Positions 1 to 8,916 of a stretch of 21,163 bases of DNA are shown one piece after another. Every line of letters starts with the position of its first letter. The first letter of the stretch is position 1. The notes below the pieces were generated by a model that did no database searches, was not told the origin of the DNA, and was given only the letters and a program-made list of their open reading frames with translations. Position numbers and translations under genes: made by a program. The stretch comes from Chloroflexota bacterium (GTDB lineage: Bacteria; Chloroflexota; Anaerolineae; J102): positions 1-21,163 of the forward strand of contig JAADFV010000252.1 in assembly GCA_013152695.1 (NCBI GenBank). Reading direction: 5' to 3'.

Positions 1-94
1 GGCGGAAGAGGCTGTTCTTGGTGAATGGTTTGCCGCCGCGCTCGTGTTCCTTCTTCGTGACCCAACGCTTGGTTCGCCATCTGTGGCTCCCCAC
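1..94 (-). CDS. Possible small protein, 3' end outside window (HTH-like start)
   Basis: A GTG at 94 opens a frame that runs off the left edge (31 residues visible). An AGAGG lies about 7 nt upstream of the GTG. The visible residues include RWVTKKEHERGGKPFTK. The RWV start resembles that of the two excisionase-like HTH proteins further right (RWVSVEDV and RWLSVDEI), so this may be the start of another small DNA-binding protein, but the fragment is too short to assign. A second frame on the same strand is also open through this stretch and reads into the end of the HNH gene, so the choice of frame is uncertain. No function is claimed. Confidence 0.3.
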   Translation of the reverse strand, partial: MGSHRWRTKRWVTKKEHERGGKPFTKNSLFR

Positions 95-232
95 CTGCAA
101 CCCTCTTCATAACCACTCTCCACCGCCAGGATATCACCTAACCCGTTGATACACAACATCTTTTCAAAGAGCGGCACGTCCCCGAGGGAGCGGAAACGGT
201 GTTGATGCGGATTTCCAATTACTCGGTTAATA
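95..232. other. Short stretch downstream of the HNH gene
   Basis: This stretch follows the stop codon of the HNH gene on the minus strand. I see no clear hairpin-plus-T-run terminator and no convincing promoter. A minus-strand frame overlapping the HNH gene end stays open through it and contains protein-like sequence (RSLGDVPLFEKMLCINGL), but no well-placed start codon with a ribosome binding site was found, so it is not annotated as a gene. Confidence 0.3.
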
Positions 233-1225
233 CTACTCTGGTCCAGCAATGTCAGGCTCGAGGCCTGACCATAATAGATGTTGCTCGAGCGCCTTCGCTC
301 TAATGCTTGCTGCCCTATCCTCTGGCAGTGCTATCTGCCGACAGTCGAGAGATCCATAGCTTGTAGCGACAAGTTTCCCTGAGATTCTAATCACGCTACT
401 TCTTGGGTCGATCGCTATCAAACCTAGGTCGAAAAGGGTATGCAGATCTGCCCGTAAAATAATACCGTTGCCGGGGTGGTTTGTCTCCGGGCCTCGGAAG
501 GGTAATATGTGAGCCGCCTCAAGCGCATCCGGAACGTCGCAATCAGAGATAGGGCATTTGCCTTTGAAAATCTCGAGGAGTTTGGTTCGAAAAGCAGGTT
601 GGCCGCGCCGCAATACAATTGAAGCTATTATCCTCTCACGGGCATCCTCTAAGTCTCCCGGCTCGAATGAGCCATTCAGGACTTTCAGCCTTTCCTGCTC
701 GTTTCTGAGAACTTCGAGGCGTCCGGCTGGACCTCTACCATGGGATAGTCCATTGCGCGAAAACCCCTCCAGGAAGAACCAGCCGCTTTCCCAACCGGCC
801 ACGAGAGCTACGCCCAGGATTTTGTAACGTATGTTCGGTTTGCTGCTGACTTGTCGCATTACCCCCACAGGAACGCTATCACGCCAGCAGGCAATCAGCC
901 CCCTGTTCGTGAACGCGAGATCCCGCGCATCTGGGTTTTCATTTTCTTGGAAATACGCATAAAGCCACGTTCCGTCCTCTCTCACAATAGGTTCGCGATC
1001 AGGGTAAGGTCCTCTCAAAGATTGTCGAACGCTTAGTGCGTATCTAGACCACTTCGGTTTGTAAATCCCTTTAGCCTTGCTAGCTAAATGAGTAGCCTCA
1101 TCTATACCCTCCATGTTTATGGGTTGAGGCCAAGAATGCTCTTCCCCAGTGCGCTCTGCAAACCAGCGCAGTGCAACTTGGTGTCGCTTAGGTAGCAGTG
1201 CTATGAGCTTGTCAAACTGCTCCAC
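233..1225 (-). CDS. HNH endonuclease, last gene of the Druantia-like operon
   Basis: Predicted DNA endonuclease of 330 aa. The C-terminal HNH nuclease domain spans about residues 208-285. It shows C224 and C229, then H239 in an EAAHILPF context, N254 in PGNGI and H262 in DLHTLFD, which is the usual His-Asn-His metal-binding and catalytic layout. Residues 1-200 are a separate region, probably target or modified-base recognition, that I cannot name. I chose the GTG at 1225 instead of an ATG at 1279 that would overlap the upstream gene by 53 nt. GTG lies one base after the upstream TAA and has GGAG six bases before it. The one-base gap to the PD-(D/E)XK gene implies translational coupling. HNH proteins of this build are common as stand-alone restriction enzymes, so it could be a passenger and not a working part of the helicase system. 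Confidence 0.85.
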   Translation of the reverse strand: MEQFDKLIALLPKRHQVALRWFAERTGEEHSWPQPINMEGIDEATHLASKAKGIYKPKWSRYALSVRQSLRGPYPDREPIVREDGTWLYAYFQENENPDARDLAFTNRGLIACWRDSVPVGVMRQVSSKPNIRYKILGVALVAGWESGWFFLEGFSRNGLSHGRGPAGRLEVLRNEQERLKVLNGSFEPGDLEDARERIIASIVLRRGQPAFRTKLLEIFKGKCPISDCDVPDALEAAHILPFRGPETNHPGNGIILRADLHTLFDLGLIAIDPRSSVIRISGKLVATSYGSLDCRQIALPEDRAASIRAKALEQHLLWSGLEPDIAGPE

Positions 1226-1226
1226 A

Positions 1227-2396
1227 TTACTCTCCACTCTTTTCACTAACAACCTCGATTGATGGAAGGTCTTGAACACGGGCCAAAACTGTTCGCAGTG
1301 TTACGTATACGGTTCCATCGGAACGCCGCGAGAGCCCGGTTATTCTTACTTCATCTCCCCTCTTGAGGGAGTTTCCATCAAGCTGGATTGCGGTATTCAA
1401 TGAGGAAATCTCCACAACCTTTTGCCTTTCGGTTCCACCCTGGACCTCGATCGCGAGGAACACAGTGTTCTCATGATAAAGAGATTTAGGAGCTTCACAA
1501 ATTATGCCTCTAATGGCGGCTGATCCCAAGTCCAACCAGCTCGGCTCAACGGCATCCCAGAAGCAAGGACAAATGGACTGGAAGGGACACCACTGACAAG
1601 CTTCAGGAGAGGGGTTGGCAAATTGAGAGATATCAGCATGCCGGGAAACGAGAGCGTTGTAATCGTTCAGTAGCCTGACGGCATCGCGGGCCTCTTTTTC
1701 GCACGCTCGCGGGTCGATATCAATCTCCACCGGCAAACCAACCATAGGTGCCAGAATGGCCCTGCGCGGCCACCATCCCAAGGATTCGTTAACAAGAAAT
1801 GCGTATAATTTGAGTTGGCGCACGTAGGAGCGTTTTATCTGTTCGTGAGCACTGCTGTCGTAGATGTTTCCACTCTTGAAATCAATAATCTCATAATGCC
1901 GCACGACATCAGGACGGCCAACTATTCGCCCCCCTGCTCCTGAGAATTTATGCTCGCGGTGGTTTGCCAATGTCGTTGGTTCAGGCATAGGGCGTCTTTC
2001 TGGTGAGTCTTGTCGCGCTTCAACCAACTCCTGAGCCCTGATTCGAGCCATCGCAGCAACCAAGTGATAACTGGGCCAGGTTTCCGGCTCGCCAAACCGC
2101 TTATCCAAGGGATGGTTCTTGGCTCGTTGATGCTCTCGGTTAATTGCCGCGTCCCAAGCAGCAGAAAGAACCGTCTCGAGGTCGTCGCCACTGTACCCTC
2201 CTGCAGTAGCAAGTACTTCATGGTATGCCGTCCCAAGCCAAGCTTTGGGATTCCCGAGCACAAATCGGTTTGCCCCCTTGACTCGTGAGAGTCCAGCTTG
2301 CAACTTGCAAGCATACAGCGTCTCCACGAGGGTCGGACTAACCGCTTCGATAGACTCGACACATAGTTCCTGCCTGGTTTTTCCGGCACGCAACAC
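1227..2396 (-). CDS. PD-(D/E)XK (RecB/Cas4-like) nuclease with [4Fe-4S] cluster
   Basis: Predicted DNA exonuclease or endonuclease of 389 aa. It carries the RecB-family motif GTAYH (H59), then GRPD (D163), IDFKSG (D172, K174) and a QLKLYA motif at 194-199. These match the GxxxH, D, DxK and QxxxY signatures of the PD-(D/E)XK fold. C30 with C267-X2-C270-X5-C276 gives the four-cysteine iron-sulphur signature seen in AddB, Cas4 and Dna2 nucleases. Residues from about 300 to 385 form an extra C-terminal region, possibly a small beta-barrel. The start is GTG, three bases after the helicase stop, with a GGAGG somewhat far upstream. The gene sits directly behind the giant helicase, so a helicase-nuclease pairing analogous to AddAB or RecBCD is plausible but inferred. 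No cas1/cas2 or repeats are present, so a CRISPR adaptation role is unlikely. Confidence 0.88.
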   Translation of the reverse strand: MLRAGKTRQELCVESIEAVSPTLVETLYACKLQAGLSRVKGANRFVLGNPKAWLGTAYHEVLATAGGYSGDDLETVLSAAWDAAINREHQRAKNHPLDKRFGEPETWPSYHLVAAMARIRAQELVEARQDSPERRPMPEPTTLANHREHKFSGAGGRIVGRPDVVRHYEIIDFKSGNIYDSSAHEQIKRSYVRQLKLYAFLVNESLGWWPRRAILAPMVGLPVEIDIDPRACEKEARDAVRLLNDYNALVSRHADISQFANPSPEACQWCPFQSICPCFWDAVEPSWLDLGSAAIRGIICEAPKSLYHENTVFLAIEVQGGTERQKVVEISSLNTAIQLDGNSLKRGDEVRITGLSRRSDGTVYVTLRTVLARVQDLPSIEVVSEKSGE

Positions 2397-2399
2397 GGT

Positions 2400-5300
2400 T
2401 TAGAATGGCCTCCGTAGCAATTCGAAGACTGACCTGAACCTAACTCGATTTCCCGCGGCAACTGCCTGCGCGTAGGCATTAGCGAGTTGCGGCCCAAAAC
2501 GGTTTGGATCACAGTCCCACAGAGGATGCGTGATGATCTCTACCACATTGCCTCGCTGGCCGGCTTGCAACCCGCCGAAGGTTACCAACTGCCAGCCAGG
2601 CATTGCTGAGAAGTACGGAGCTGCAGCAGCTACATCCAGTCCCTGCCAATAAGACACCGAAAAATCGATCGGAGCTGCTGGATCCAAGGCAAGCCGGGCC
2701 AAGTCTAGCCCCAAGCGCCAATCAAGAATACTATGGTAAGGCAAGTTGCTGAAGTCACGCAGGCAATCTGGGCAAGAAGTAGTGCAGGCGTTTGGACCTG
2801 GTCCTGCATGCTGCGGGCTTACCAAAAAACCATAAAATGTGGGGTCGGGCTGCCCGAGGACATACCTGAGAAGCGCTTCCGCCTCGGTAGGCTGCCCCAA
2901 GAGCGAGGCGTATCCCGCTCCATTCTCTAGACTATCCGAGATGAAGATTTGTCCGATGATGTCGCCATTAGCGTCCCGAGTCACCCGAAGTCCGACCTTG
3001 ATTTCGCGCTCGTGCACATCAAGCCGGTCTGCTGCTGCGCGCCGGAGTAAGAAACCGAAGGAGTATAAAGCCGCTCGCACGCCAAGTCCCTCATCTCCGG
3101 CTGGTGATTTTCGGATTCCAACGGGCCAGTTTTGAATCCCCAACACCATCACGTCGGTGGCTTTCACAGATCCTAAAGCGCGGCGGTCAATACCTGCCCC
3201 GGCATCGAACGTAGCATTGTTGATTCCTACATTCAGAAGGGCGAACCGCGTAACCCAAGTTTCACTTCGGGCCAACTTCTCGAAGTCATACAGGCGGCCG
3301 TCGTTGTCATTAATAACATAAACTGTTTCCTGGTCAGCCCATACCTCAAAGTTCGCTCTCCGAGCCATGGCAAGTGGTACGACGCCCATCTTGGGGCGCG
3401 AGGCGCGTGGCGTCCACTCAAACACACCGTCAAAGTCCCGGCTGCGCCCATACCACGTCCGGAAACCCGCTGGTTGCGACAGATTGGTGACTTGATAACC
3501 TGGGTCCTGCTGGGATGTAGCCCCGCAAACCGGACAGCTCGCCGACGGAGGTTGAGAGCCATCAACAGCCTGGCACGCCGAGCATAATCCAACAGCGATC
3601 GGCGGGCCAAGAGGGTCTGGAGCCTCAACCACATTGTTCCTCTGGGGTCGATAATCAACAACTCCCACTGCCGTGTGAATCAGACCATCCTTTACCGTCT
3701 CAGAGCCGGGGGCGAACTGGCTAATGGCGATGTCCAGCTCCCGGTCCACAACTTCATCCGGAGGCCACGGATATGCACGGTGGGGGCGTTCATGAAACAA
3801 ATAGCGTATTCGGGTTGGAAAACCGAACATCGGCAAGATGCCCGCGTTAGCCAAACGCTCGCTCAATGCATCCTGTGGATATCTGGGGTCGGTAGAAACT
3901 GCTGTGACCTCTGGCACAAGCTGAGTTTGGCAGTATTGGATCAGTTCATGCCGCTGCGCCTGAAGGTTAGGATCACTGAACACAAGGAGTACGTCACAGA
4001 TGTGCGAGATCTCTGCAGCGTGTTGTTGAATCCAGTCAGAAACCAACTGCGCTGTAGTCGCCCCTGGCGGGCTACCTGGCGGAGGCTGGATTGGCGGGCG
4101 GTTCCAATCCTCGGCCCGCCCGAACTCTCCGTGAACACTCTCGCTACTCCCGTTAGGGAAAAGGTTGAGGTCAGCAAATGCTTGGCGGAGAATCTCTTTG
4201 GCGAGAATCCTCTTAATGATACTCTCCCGTCTCATGTCGACGTATGGTTGAGGGGGAGGATCGGAGGTAATCCTTCTGGGCCGCTGAAAGTAGTAGTCGT
4301 CGTGGCTCCTCCCCCGGCACAAGGTAAGCGCCACGGACATTCCCGAACCGCGACGACCCGCACGGCCTACCCGCTGCTGGTAGTTAAAACGCATGGGGGG
4401 CATGTTGGCCATCATTACCGCTGCAAGAGAACCGATATCAACACCCGCTTCCATAGTCGTTGTAACGCTAAGCAGGTCGACGGGATCCACGAGTGGGTTC
4501 TCCTGCGGCGCAGGCAGGCAGATGTCCTGGAATAGTCTTTGCCGCTTGCGTGCGTCAGACTTATTCGTTTGGCCTGTGAGCTCCTCGCAGTTCAAGCGAA
4601 ACAGCGAACCTGCACGTGTAGCGAGATAAGAATAATAGTCGGGAGAACTATGAGCTGCAGATGTTGATTGAGCCGGTCCCAGTGGAGACATACAATCGGC
4701 GCATAGACCGCCTGAAGGGTTCAGATGAATTTTGCGACATTGCGTGCATTCGAAGTACATTGCGGGAGGTGCCATCAGGCACAACGAAGGGACGTTAAGG
4801 TAAAAGTGCGCTGTATTAAGGCAACCGGCAGATTCAAGATAATTGATGACTTCATTAGTATATGTGTTGACATTGATGCCGTGACGCTGTGCGATAGCAG
4901 TAAGATACGCGGCAACGTAGCCTGGGGGAGCGTTCAACGAAGAACAGGCATGGGTTGACATGCGTTTTCGCGACCCCAACAGGGAAATCGTTCCATCAGC
5001 CCCTTCCTGAACTATTTGTGATGGGGCAGGATATGTGATGCGATCAGTAGTAGGCAAAGCGAGTAGCAGAGATTCGAGACTTCGCCGCCCTGAGGCGAAA
5101 ACAATATCCATCAGCTCAGCCAGCGAGCACTCTTGAATACGCCTTAGATGCTCTTGTTGTTGCTGGGTGAGTTGTCCTGAATGTTTTGGCGTGGGTGCAG
5201 ATCCTGCTGGCCAATTATATAGATCCCGCCAGATCCCAGAGTGATTTTGAGGATCTGTCCAGAGAACATCCTGTGTATATCCGGCTGGATTCATGCCCCG

Positions 5301-7967
5301 AGCCAGCAGTTCTGCCGAAACATCAGCAGCGATCTGGGTAAGTGGGAATGGGCCAGCCGTTACGCGCTGCAAGATTCGTTGAGCTGCTTGCTGATTAGTA
5401 AGACCAGGGTACGAGGCGCATGGTGCCATAGCAGTGGAGGGATTTGCCGCCATCGCCAATACTGTAGCGTCCTCGGGATGAGCAGTTGCGAATGCTGTAG
5501 CAGCACTCTGCTGATCCTGAGATAACCGTTGCCCCTGGCACTGAGCCGCAAATGCTTGCGGGCCTAATCGTTGTTTATTGAGTGCCTCCATCAGAGCTTG
5601 GCGGAGGGTGTCGCGGTAGTGCGAAAACCGCATTCCGGCAGATAGTTTGGCGGCATCCTGCCGGCTATCAGAGAACACAACGAGTTTGCGACTAGCGGAA
5701 AGGGGAGGCTGCGCTAAGTCGCGCAATAGGGCATCCGATAGGACCTGAGCGATTTTCTGAAAGCCGGTTCGCTGTGTCCGAATAGGAGATCTGATGACAT
5801 CTCGCCTTCGCCAATCGGCGTCACATCTAGGGCAGATGGCGGGATAAGCTTCGCGGCCCACAGGTGGCTCGGGAGGATTTGGGCCATGGATTGACGGGAC
5901 ATAATAAAGGTACCCCGAAACGCCGCTCCCTTGCCTGCCTAGCCCAACCCTGCCGTCGACAGGATCTAGGCTAGCTTGGCGCCAGCTACGGCTCACTCCA
6001 TCTTGTGTCCACTGTGGGGTTGCTGGAGCGTGCTGGGCGATGGCCGGCCAGAATACTGCATAGCAATCATAGTCTCGATCAAAAGAGGCAAGATCTGGTG
6101 CCGCTTCCAGATTAGGATGATCGGGACTCAGATACCACTCATTAGGATTCTCAGTTTCGCGCCGGTAGCCACCGAAAAACACTTCGCCACATGATTCACA
6201 GTAGAGCAGCTCCAAAACACGCGCTCCGCACTGGCACGTAAGCGCGGGCACGTAGTGAAGGGCGCCAGCAGGACAAGGACTGGAGCGCGATGGAGCTGCA
6301 GTGCAATGCGAATCAGTACAGACCCACAGTCCCTGGAGGTTGCGGAACATGATATGCACGCGCAAGGGCAGGAGCGCCTGACCAGCGCTATTCCGCGCAT
6401 ACGCCAGCGCAGTGAGTAGTCCATCTACAGCTTCGTCCGCCTGTTGAGCAGACAAATTGGGAAACAGAGCCGAGGCGAGCTCTGAAGGAGGGAGGGGCAC
6501 AATCTGGTCATTATCCGTGCAAGCTAGTCGCAGCGCATCCGCAGCTTCCACGTGCTGGAGTACTGCATAGAGAGTTTCTTCTGCTGGCGTCTCGGGAGAA
6601 ACTAGTGGGGCATTAACAGCCGAGTGTAAAGTGTCTGCCGCATGCGCCAGGGCGGACGCTCCTCCAGTGCGGATGTCCTGAGCAAACTGTACAAACGCGC
6701 TAGCGTGACTCGCGAGAGAACTCGAAGCACTCGGATTTGGCTGAACGACGTACGCCGACCCCCCAATGACGCGGAACCGGGTGCGATTTCGCCCGAAAAA
6801 CTGTTCCAAATACTCGAGTCCGGCTGTACCGCTTTCAAGAGATGCGCTCGAGGAGATGATCCTGAGTTGATCGGAATTGGGACTCAGCCCTAAACGGTCA
6901 AGCAGCACGCGTAGCAGGTAAGCTACTTCCGTACCTGGCGTACCCCGATACGTATGCAACTCATCAACGACTAGATAGAAAATATTATCTGACGAACTTT
7001 CGATCCACTCTTTAGTTTTATCAAAAATCGGTGCCTCGATCGAGCGCATCAACATGATGTTTAGCATCGAGTAGTTCGTAATGAGAATGTCAGGAGGAGT
7101 CTCCTGCATATCCCATCGAGACCACATCTCTGCGCCATCCACGCTCTGGAAAAATCGTTCTGCTGGGGTTCCTGCCACAGCCTGAGCGTCCTGCTGGATG
7201 CTCCTTAGTTCATCTCGAAGCCGGCCGATGTTCGCCGGGGTTCGAGCTCCGGATACGGGGGTTCTGCCTGTGTACCTGCCAAAGTAGATCAAATTCCCAT
7301 CCCGATGCTCTTGCAACCACTGGCGAGCACCAGGGCTGTCCAACGCCTCGCGCAGCCGGGCTAGTTGATCTTCCACAAGCGCATTCAAAGGATAGAGAAT
7401 AAGTGCCCGAATAGCGGCTTGGCGCGTTTCATGTGCGCGCTGCGATACCCGGGGTGCCCACCGGCGTCTTGTACGGCGCATAGTTGAGTGATTCCACCAA
7501 TCCCATTGTGCCGGGCGCTGGCCAGGTGCTGGCCAGGTGGCGGACTCGCGGACAATGGAGGCAACGATAGGCAGGAGGAAACATTCTGTCTTTCCGGACC
7601 CAGTCCCAGTCGTTACCACAGTGTCCATCCCGTTAACCACGACTTCTTCGAACACGTCGCGCTGGTGCTGGTAGAGCGTGTAGTCCAGCGGGAACAGACC
7701 TTGTGACACGAACTCGGCTACATCAGTGATTTCGGTGTTCGACCAGTCATTCCCGAAAAGCGATTGAACGGCCTGGGCAAATGACTGTCCTGACGACCGG
7801 TAGGCGGGAACGGGTTCGATGAGTGGATGGCGGTAGATCCGGCCATCCTGGTCGAGGAGTGCCCGCCGCTCCGCAGCAAGGTCGGGATAGCGAAGGTCGA
7901 ATGGACTATCAAGATACCGCAAGTACATGTCCTTTAGGTTTTCAAACAGGCGGAGTGGGCTACTCAT
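2400..7967 (-). CDS. druE: Giant SF2 helicase with DUF1998-type C-terminus (DruE-like)
   Basis: Predicted ATP-dependent DNA or nucleic-acid translocase of 1855 aa. Walker A (TGTGSGKTE) is near residue 120 and a DELH box near 335, followed by an SSSAS motif III. Motif V (TTTMEAGVDIG) and motif VI (QQRVGRAGRRGSG) lie near 1180-1205. CxxC clusters occur at roughly 545-600, 713, 1075-1092 and 1465-1483. The final cluster CTTSCPDCLRDF near 1730 leads into a DUF1998/MZB-like end. Size and architecture fit DruE, the hallmark of Druantia antiviral systems; known DruE proteins are of similar size. DISARM splits helicase and DUF1998 between DrmA and DrmB, unlike here. The ATG at 7967 was preferred over an ATG at 8090 because AGGAGG lies 9 nt before it and it overlaps the upstream stop by only 8 nt. 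The frame is intact throughout. Confidence 0.88.
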   Translation of the reverse strand: MSSPLRLFENLKDMYLRYLDSPFDLRYPDLAAERRALLDQDGRIYRHPLIEPVPAYRSSGQSFAQAVQSLFGNDWSNTEITDVAEFVSQGLFPLDYTLYQHQRDVFEEVVVNGMDTVVTTGTGSGKTECFLLPIVASIVRESATWPAPGQRPAQWDWWNHSTMRRTRRRWAPRVSQRAHETRQAAIRALILYPLNALVEDQLARLREALDSPGARQWLQEHRDGNLIYFGRYTGRTPVSGARTPANIGRLRDELRSIQQDAQAVAGTPAERFFQSVDGAEMWSRWDMQETPPDILITNYSMLNIMLMRSIEAPIFDKTKEWIESSSDNIFYLVVDELHTYRGTPGTEVAYLLRVLLDRLGLSPNSDQLRIISSSASLESGTAGLEYLEQFFGRNRTRFRVIGGSAYVVQPNPSASSSLASHASAFVQFAQDIRTGGASALAHAADTLHSAVNAPLVSPETPAEETLYAVLQHVEAADALRLACTDNDQIVPLPPSELASALFPNLSAQQADEAVDGLLTALAYARNSAGQALLPLRVHIMFRNLQGLWVCTDSHCTAAPSRSSPCPAGALHYVPALTCQCGARVLELLYCESCGEVFFGGYRRETENPNEWYLSPDHPNLEAAPDLASFDRDYDCYAVFWPAIAQHAPATPQWTQDGVSRSWRQASLDPVDGRVGLGRQGSGVSGYLYYVPSIHGPNPPEPPVGREAYPAICPRCDADWRRRDVIRSPIRTQRTGFQKIAQVLSDALLRDLAQPPLSASRKLVVFSDSRQDAAKLSAGMRFSHYRDTLRQALMEALNKQRLGPQAFAAQCQGQRLSQDQQSAATAFATAHPEDATVLAMAANPSTAMAPCASYPGLTNQQAAQRILQRVTAGPFPLTQIAADVSAELLARGMNPAGYTQDVLWTDPQNHSGIWRDLYNWPAGSAPTPKHSGQLTQQQQEHLRRIQECSLAELMDIVFASGRRSLESLLLALPTTDRITYPAPSQIVQEGADGTISLLGSRKRMSTHACSSLNAPPGYVAAYLTAIAQRHGINVNTYTNEVINYLESAGCLNTAHFYLNVPSLCLMAPPAMYFECTQCRKIHLNPSGGLCADCMSPLGPAQSTSAAHSSPDYYSYLATRAGSLFRLNCEELTGQTNKSDARKRQRLFQDICLPAPQENPLVDPVDLLSVTTTMEAGVDIGSLAAVMMANMPPMRFNYQQRVGRAGRRGSGMSVALTLCRGRSHDDYYFQRPRRITSDPPPQPYVDMRRESIIKRILAKEILRQAFADLNLFPNGSSESVHGEFGRAEDWNRPPIQPPPGSPPGATTAQLVSDWIQQHAAEISHICDVLLVFSDPNLQAQRHELIQYCQTQLVPEVTAVSTDPRYPQDALSERLANAGILPMFGFPTRIRYLFHERPHRAYPWPPDEVVDRELDIAISQFAPGSETVKDGLIHTAVGVVDYRPQRNNVVEAPDPLGPPIAVGLCSACQAVDGSQPPSASCPVCGATSQQDPGYQVTNLSQPAGFRTWYGRSRDFDGVFEWTPRASRPKMGVVPLAMARRANFEVWADQETVYVINDNDGRLYDFEKLARSETWVTRFALLNVGINNATFDAGAGIDRRALGSVKATDVMVLGIQNWPVGIRKSPAGDEGLGVRAALYSFGFLLRRAAADRLDVHEREIKVGLRVTRDANGDIIGQIFISDSLENGAGYASLLGQPTEAEALLRYVLGQPDPTFYGFLVSPQHAGPGPNACTTSCPDCLRDFSNLPYHSILDWRLGLDLARLALDPAAPIDFSVSYWQGLDVAAAAPYFSAMPGWQLVTFGGLQAGQRGNVVEIITHPLWDCDPNRFGPQLANAYAQAVAAGNRVRFRSVFELLRRPF

Positions 7968-8916
7968 GAATTTGAACCTCCTGGCAAAGCAGCTGTGCGG
8001 CAAGGCGGGCGACGTCTCTCGGAATGCCCGCGTATTCGATCCGACCGGATGATCGATCATAACGGGGTAGCAGGCCAGAACACAGGACAAGAGCTCTCTC
8101 GATCAAAAAAGGAGGCCGGCAGATAGCGGGAACAGAAAGTACTGCTCGCTGGATGTCATAGTTCAAAATGCGCCGCTTTCTCCGGTACCGCAGCAAAGCA
8201 TATTTCCCGACTTGAACATGAACGCGAAACGACCTGCCCTTCCGCCACAAAAAATGAAACCGCTGGTATCTCATTCTGAAGCGAAATAGACCTGTCTGTG
8301 TCCTTTCCACTTCCTTTCGTTCTGCCTGGTGCCAGCGAAGAGAACCAACCGAGAATTTCTCAATCAGCCAACCAGGCCCTTCAGGTGGCTCTTGGCGAAC
8401 TCTGCTTCTCGGGTCATCAACTGGGGGGATTGCGGAGAGCAACGCTCTAGGTGCGTTTTCTTGCACGAGAAACCCTGCGGGCCTTGCTGTGGCCTGCAAT
8501 TCTTCGAAGCTATCAGAAAACAAGCAGATGCGGTCAGGCATGCCTGGCACTTCAAGCACTTCACATGAAACGGAATCGTCAAGTGCCCTCAGTTTGTTAT
8601 AAAGTTCCGGATATCGAGCACCACATACCACCCCCATCCAGCGTTCACCCTTTTGGATCGTCGATAAAACGGGAGGGACGACTCGCCAGTCTTTGTCTGT
8701 AGTGGTTGAGAAAAACTCAACATGTCCGAGTCTTTGCAGATCAAGGCGAACCGCCTGATACAGCGGCAGATCACTTGCCGCTGTATCATCAGTGTCCCCG
8801 CCGCTCTCACTGGCATCGCCAGATTCGACGTGAAGCTCTTCCACGGCCGCCCGAAACTGCTGCCACGACCCTTCTCTGCGCGCAGACATCCAAATCAACA
8901 GGTTATTCAGGCTCAC
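7960..8916 (-). CDS. Unrecognised 318-aa protein in the DruG position
   Basis: I do not recognise a domain. The N-terminal part (about 1-50) is helical in character and is followed by an acidic linker rich in D, S, G and T. The C-terminal half is strongly basic, with many R and K around 190-270, which would suit nucleic-acid or partner binding. The start chosen is the GTG at 8916, which overlaps the previous stop as GTGA and has GGAGG eight bases upstream. A TTG at 8931 would add five residues and is less likely. The stop overlaps the helicase start by 8 nt, so the two are probably made in fixed ratio. By order it corresponds to DruG of Druantia type II (methyltransferase, DruF, DruG, DruE). 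That assignment is by synteny only. Confidence 0.75.
   Translation of the reverse strand: MSLNNLLIWMSARREGSWQQFRAAVEELHVESGDASESGGDTDDTAASDLPLYQAVRLDLQRLGHVEFFSTTTDKDWRVVPPVLSTIQKGERWMGVVCGARYPELYNKLRALDDSVSCEVLEVPGMPDRICLFSDSFEELQATARPAGFLVQENAPRALLSAIPPVDDPRSRVRQEPPEGPGWLIEKFSVGSLRWHQAERKEVERTQTGLFRFRMRYQRFHFLWRKGRSFRVHVQVGKYALLRYRRKRRILNYDIQRAVLSVPAICRPPFLIERALVLCSGLLPRYDRSSGRIEYAGIPRDVARLAAQLLCQEVQIHE

Noticed and set aside
1227..2396. Cas4 and a CRISPR locus
   Set aside because: The nuclease resembles Cas4 in motifs, but there is no repeat-spacer array and no cas1, cas2 or effector gene in the window.
3675..4535. 286-codon plus-strand frame
   Set aside because: It lies fully antisense to the helicase gene, covering its motif V/VI region. 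The helicase frame shows conserved motifs and this one shows none.
2400..7967. DISARM system (DrmA/DrmB)
   Set aside because: Helicase and DUF1998 parts are on one 1855-aa chain, and no separate DrmA, DrmB or phospholipase-D DrmC gene is present. The gene order fits Druantia type II better.
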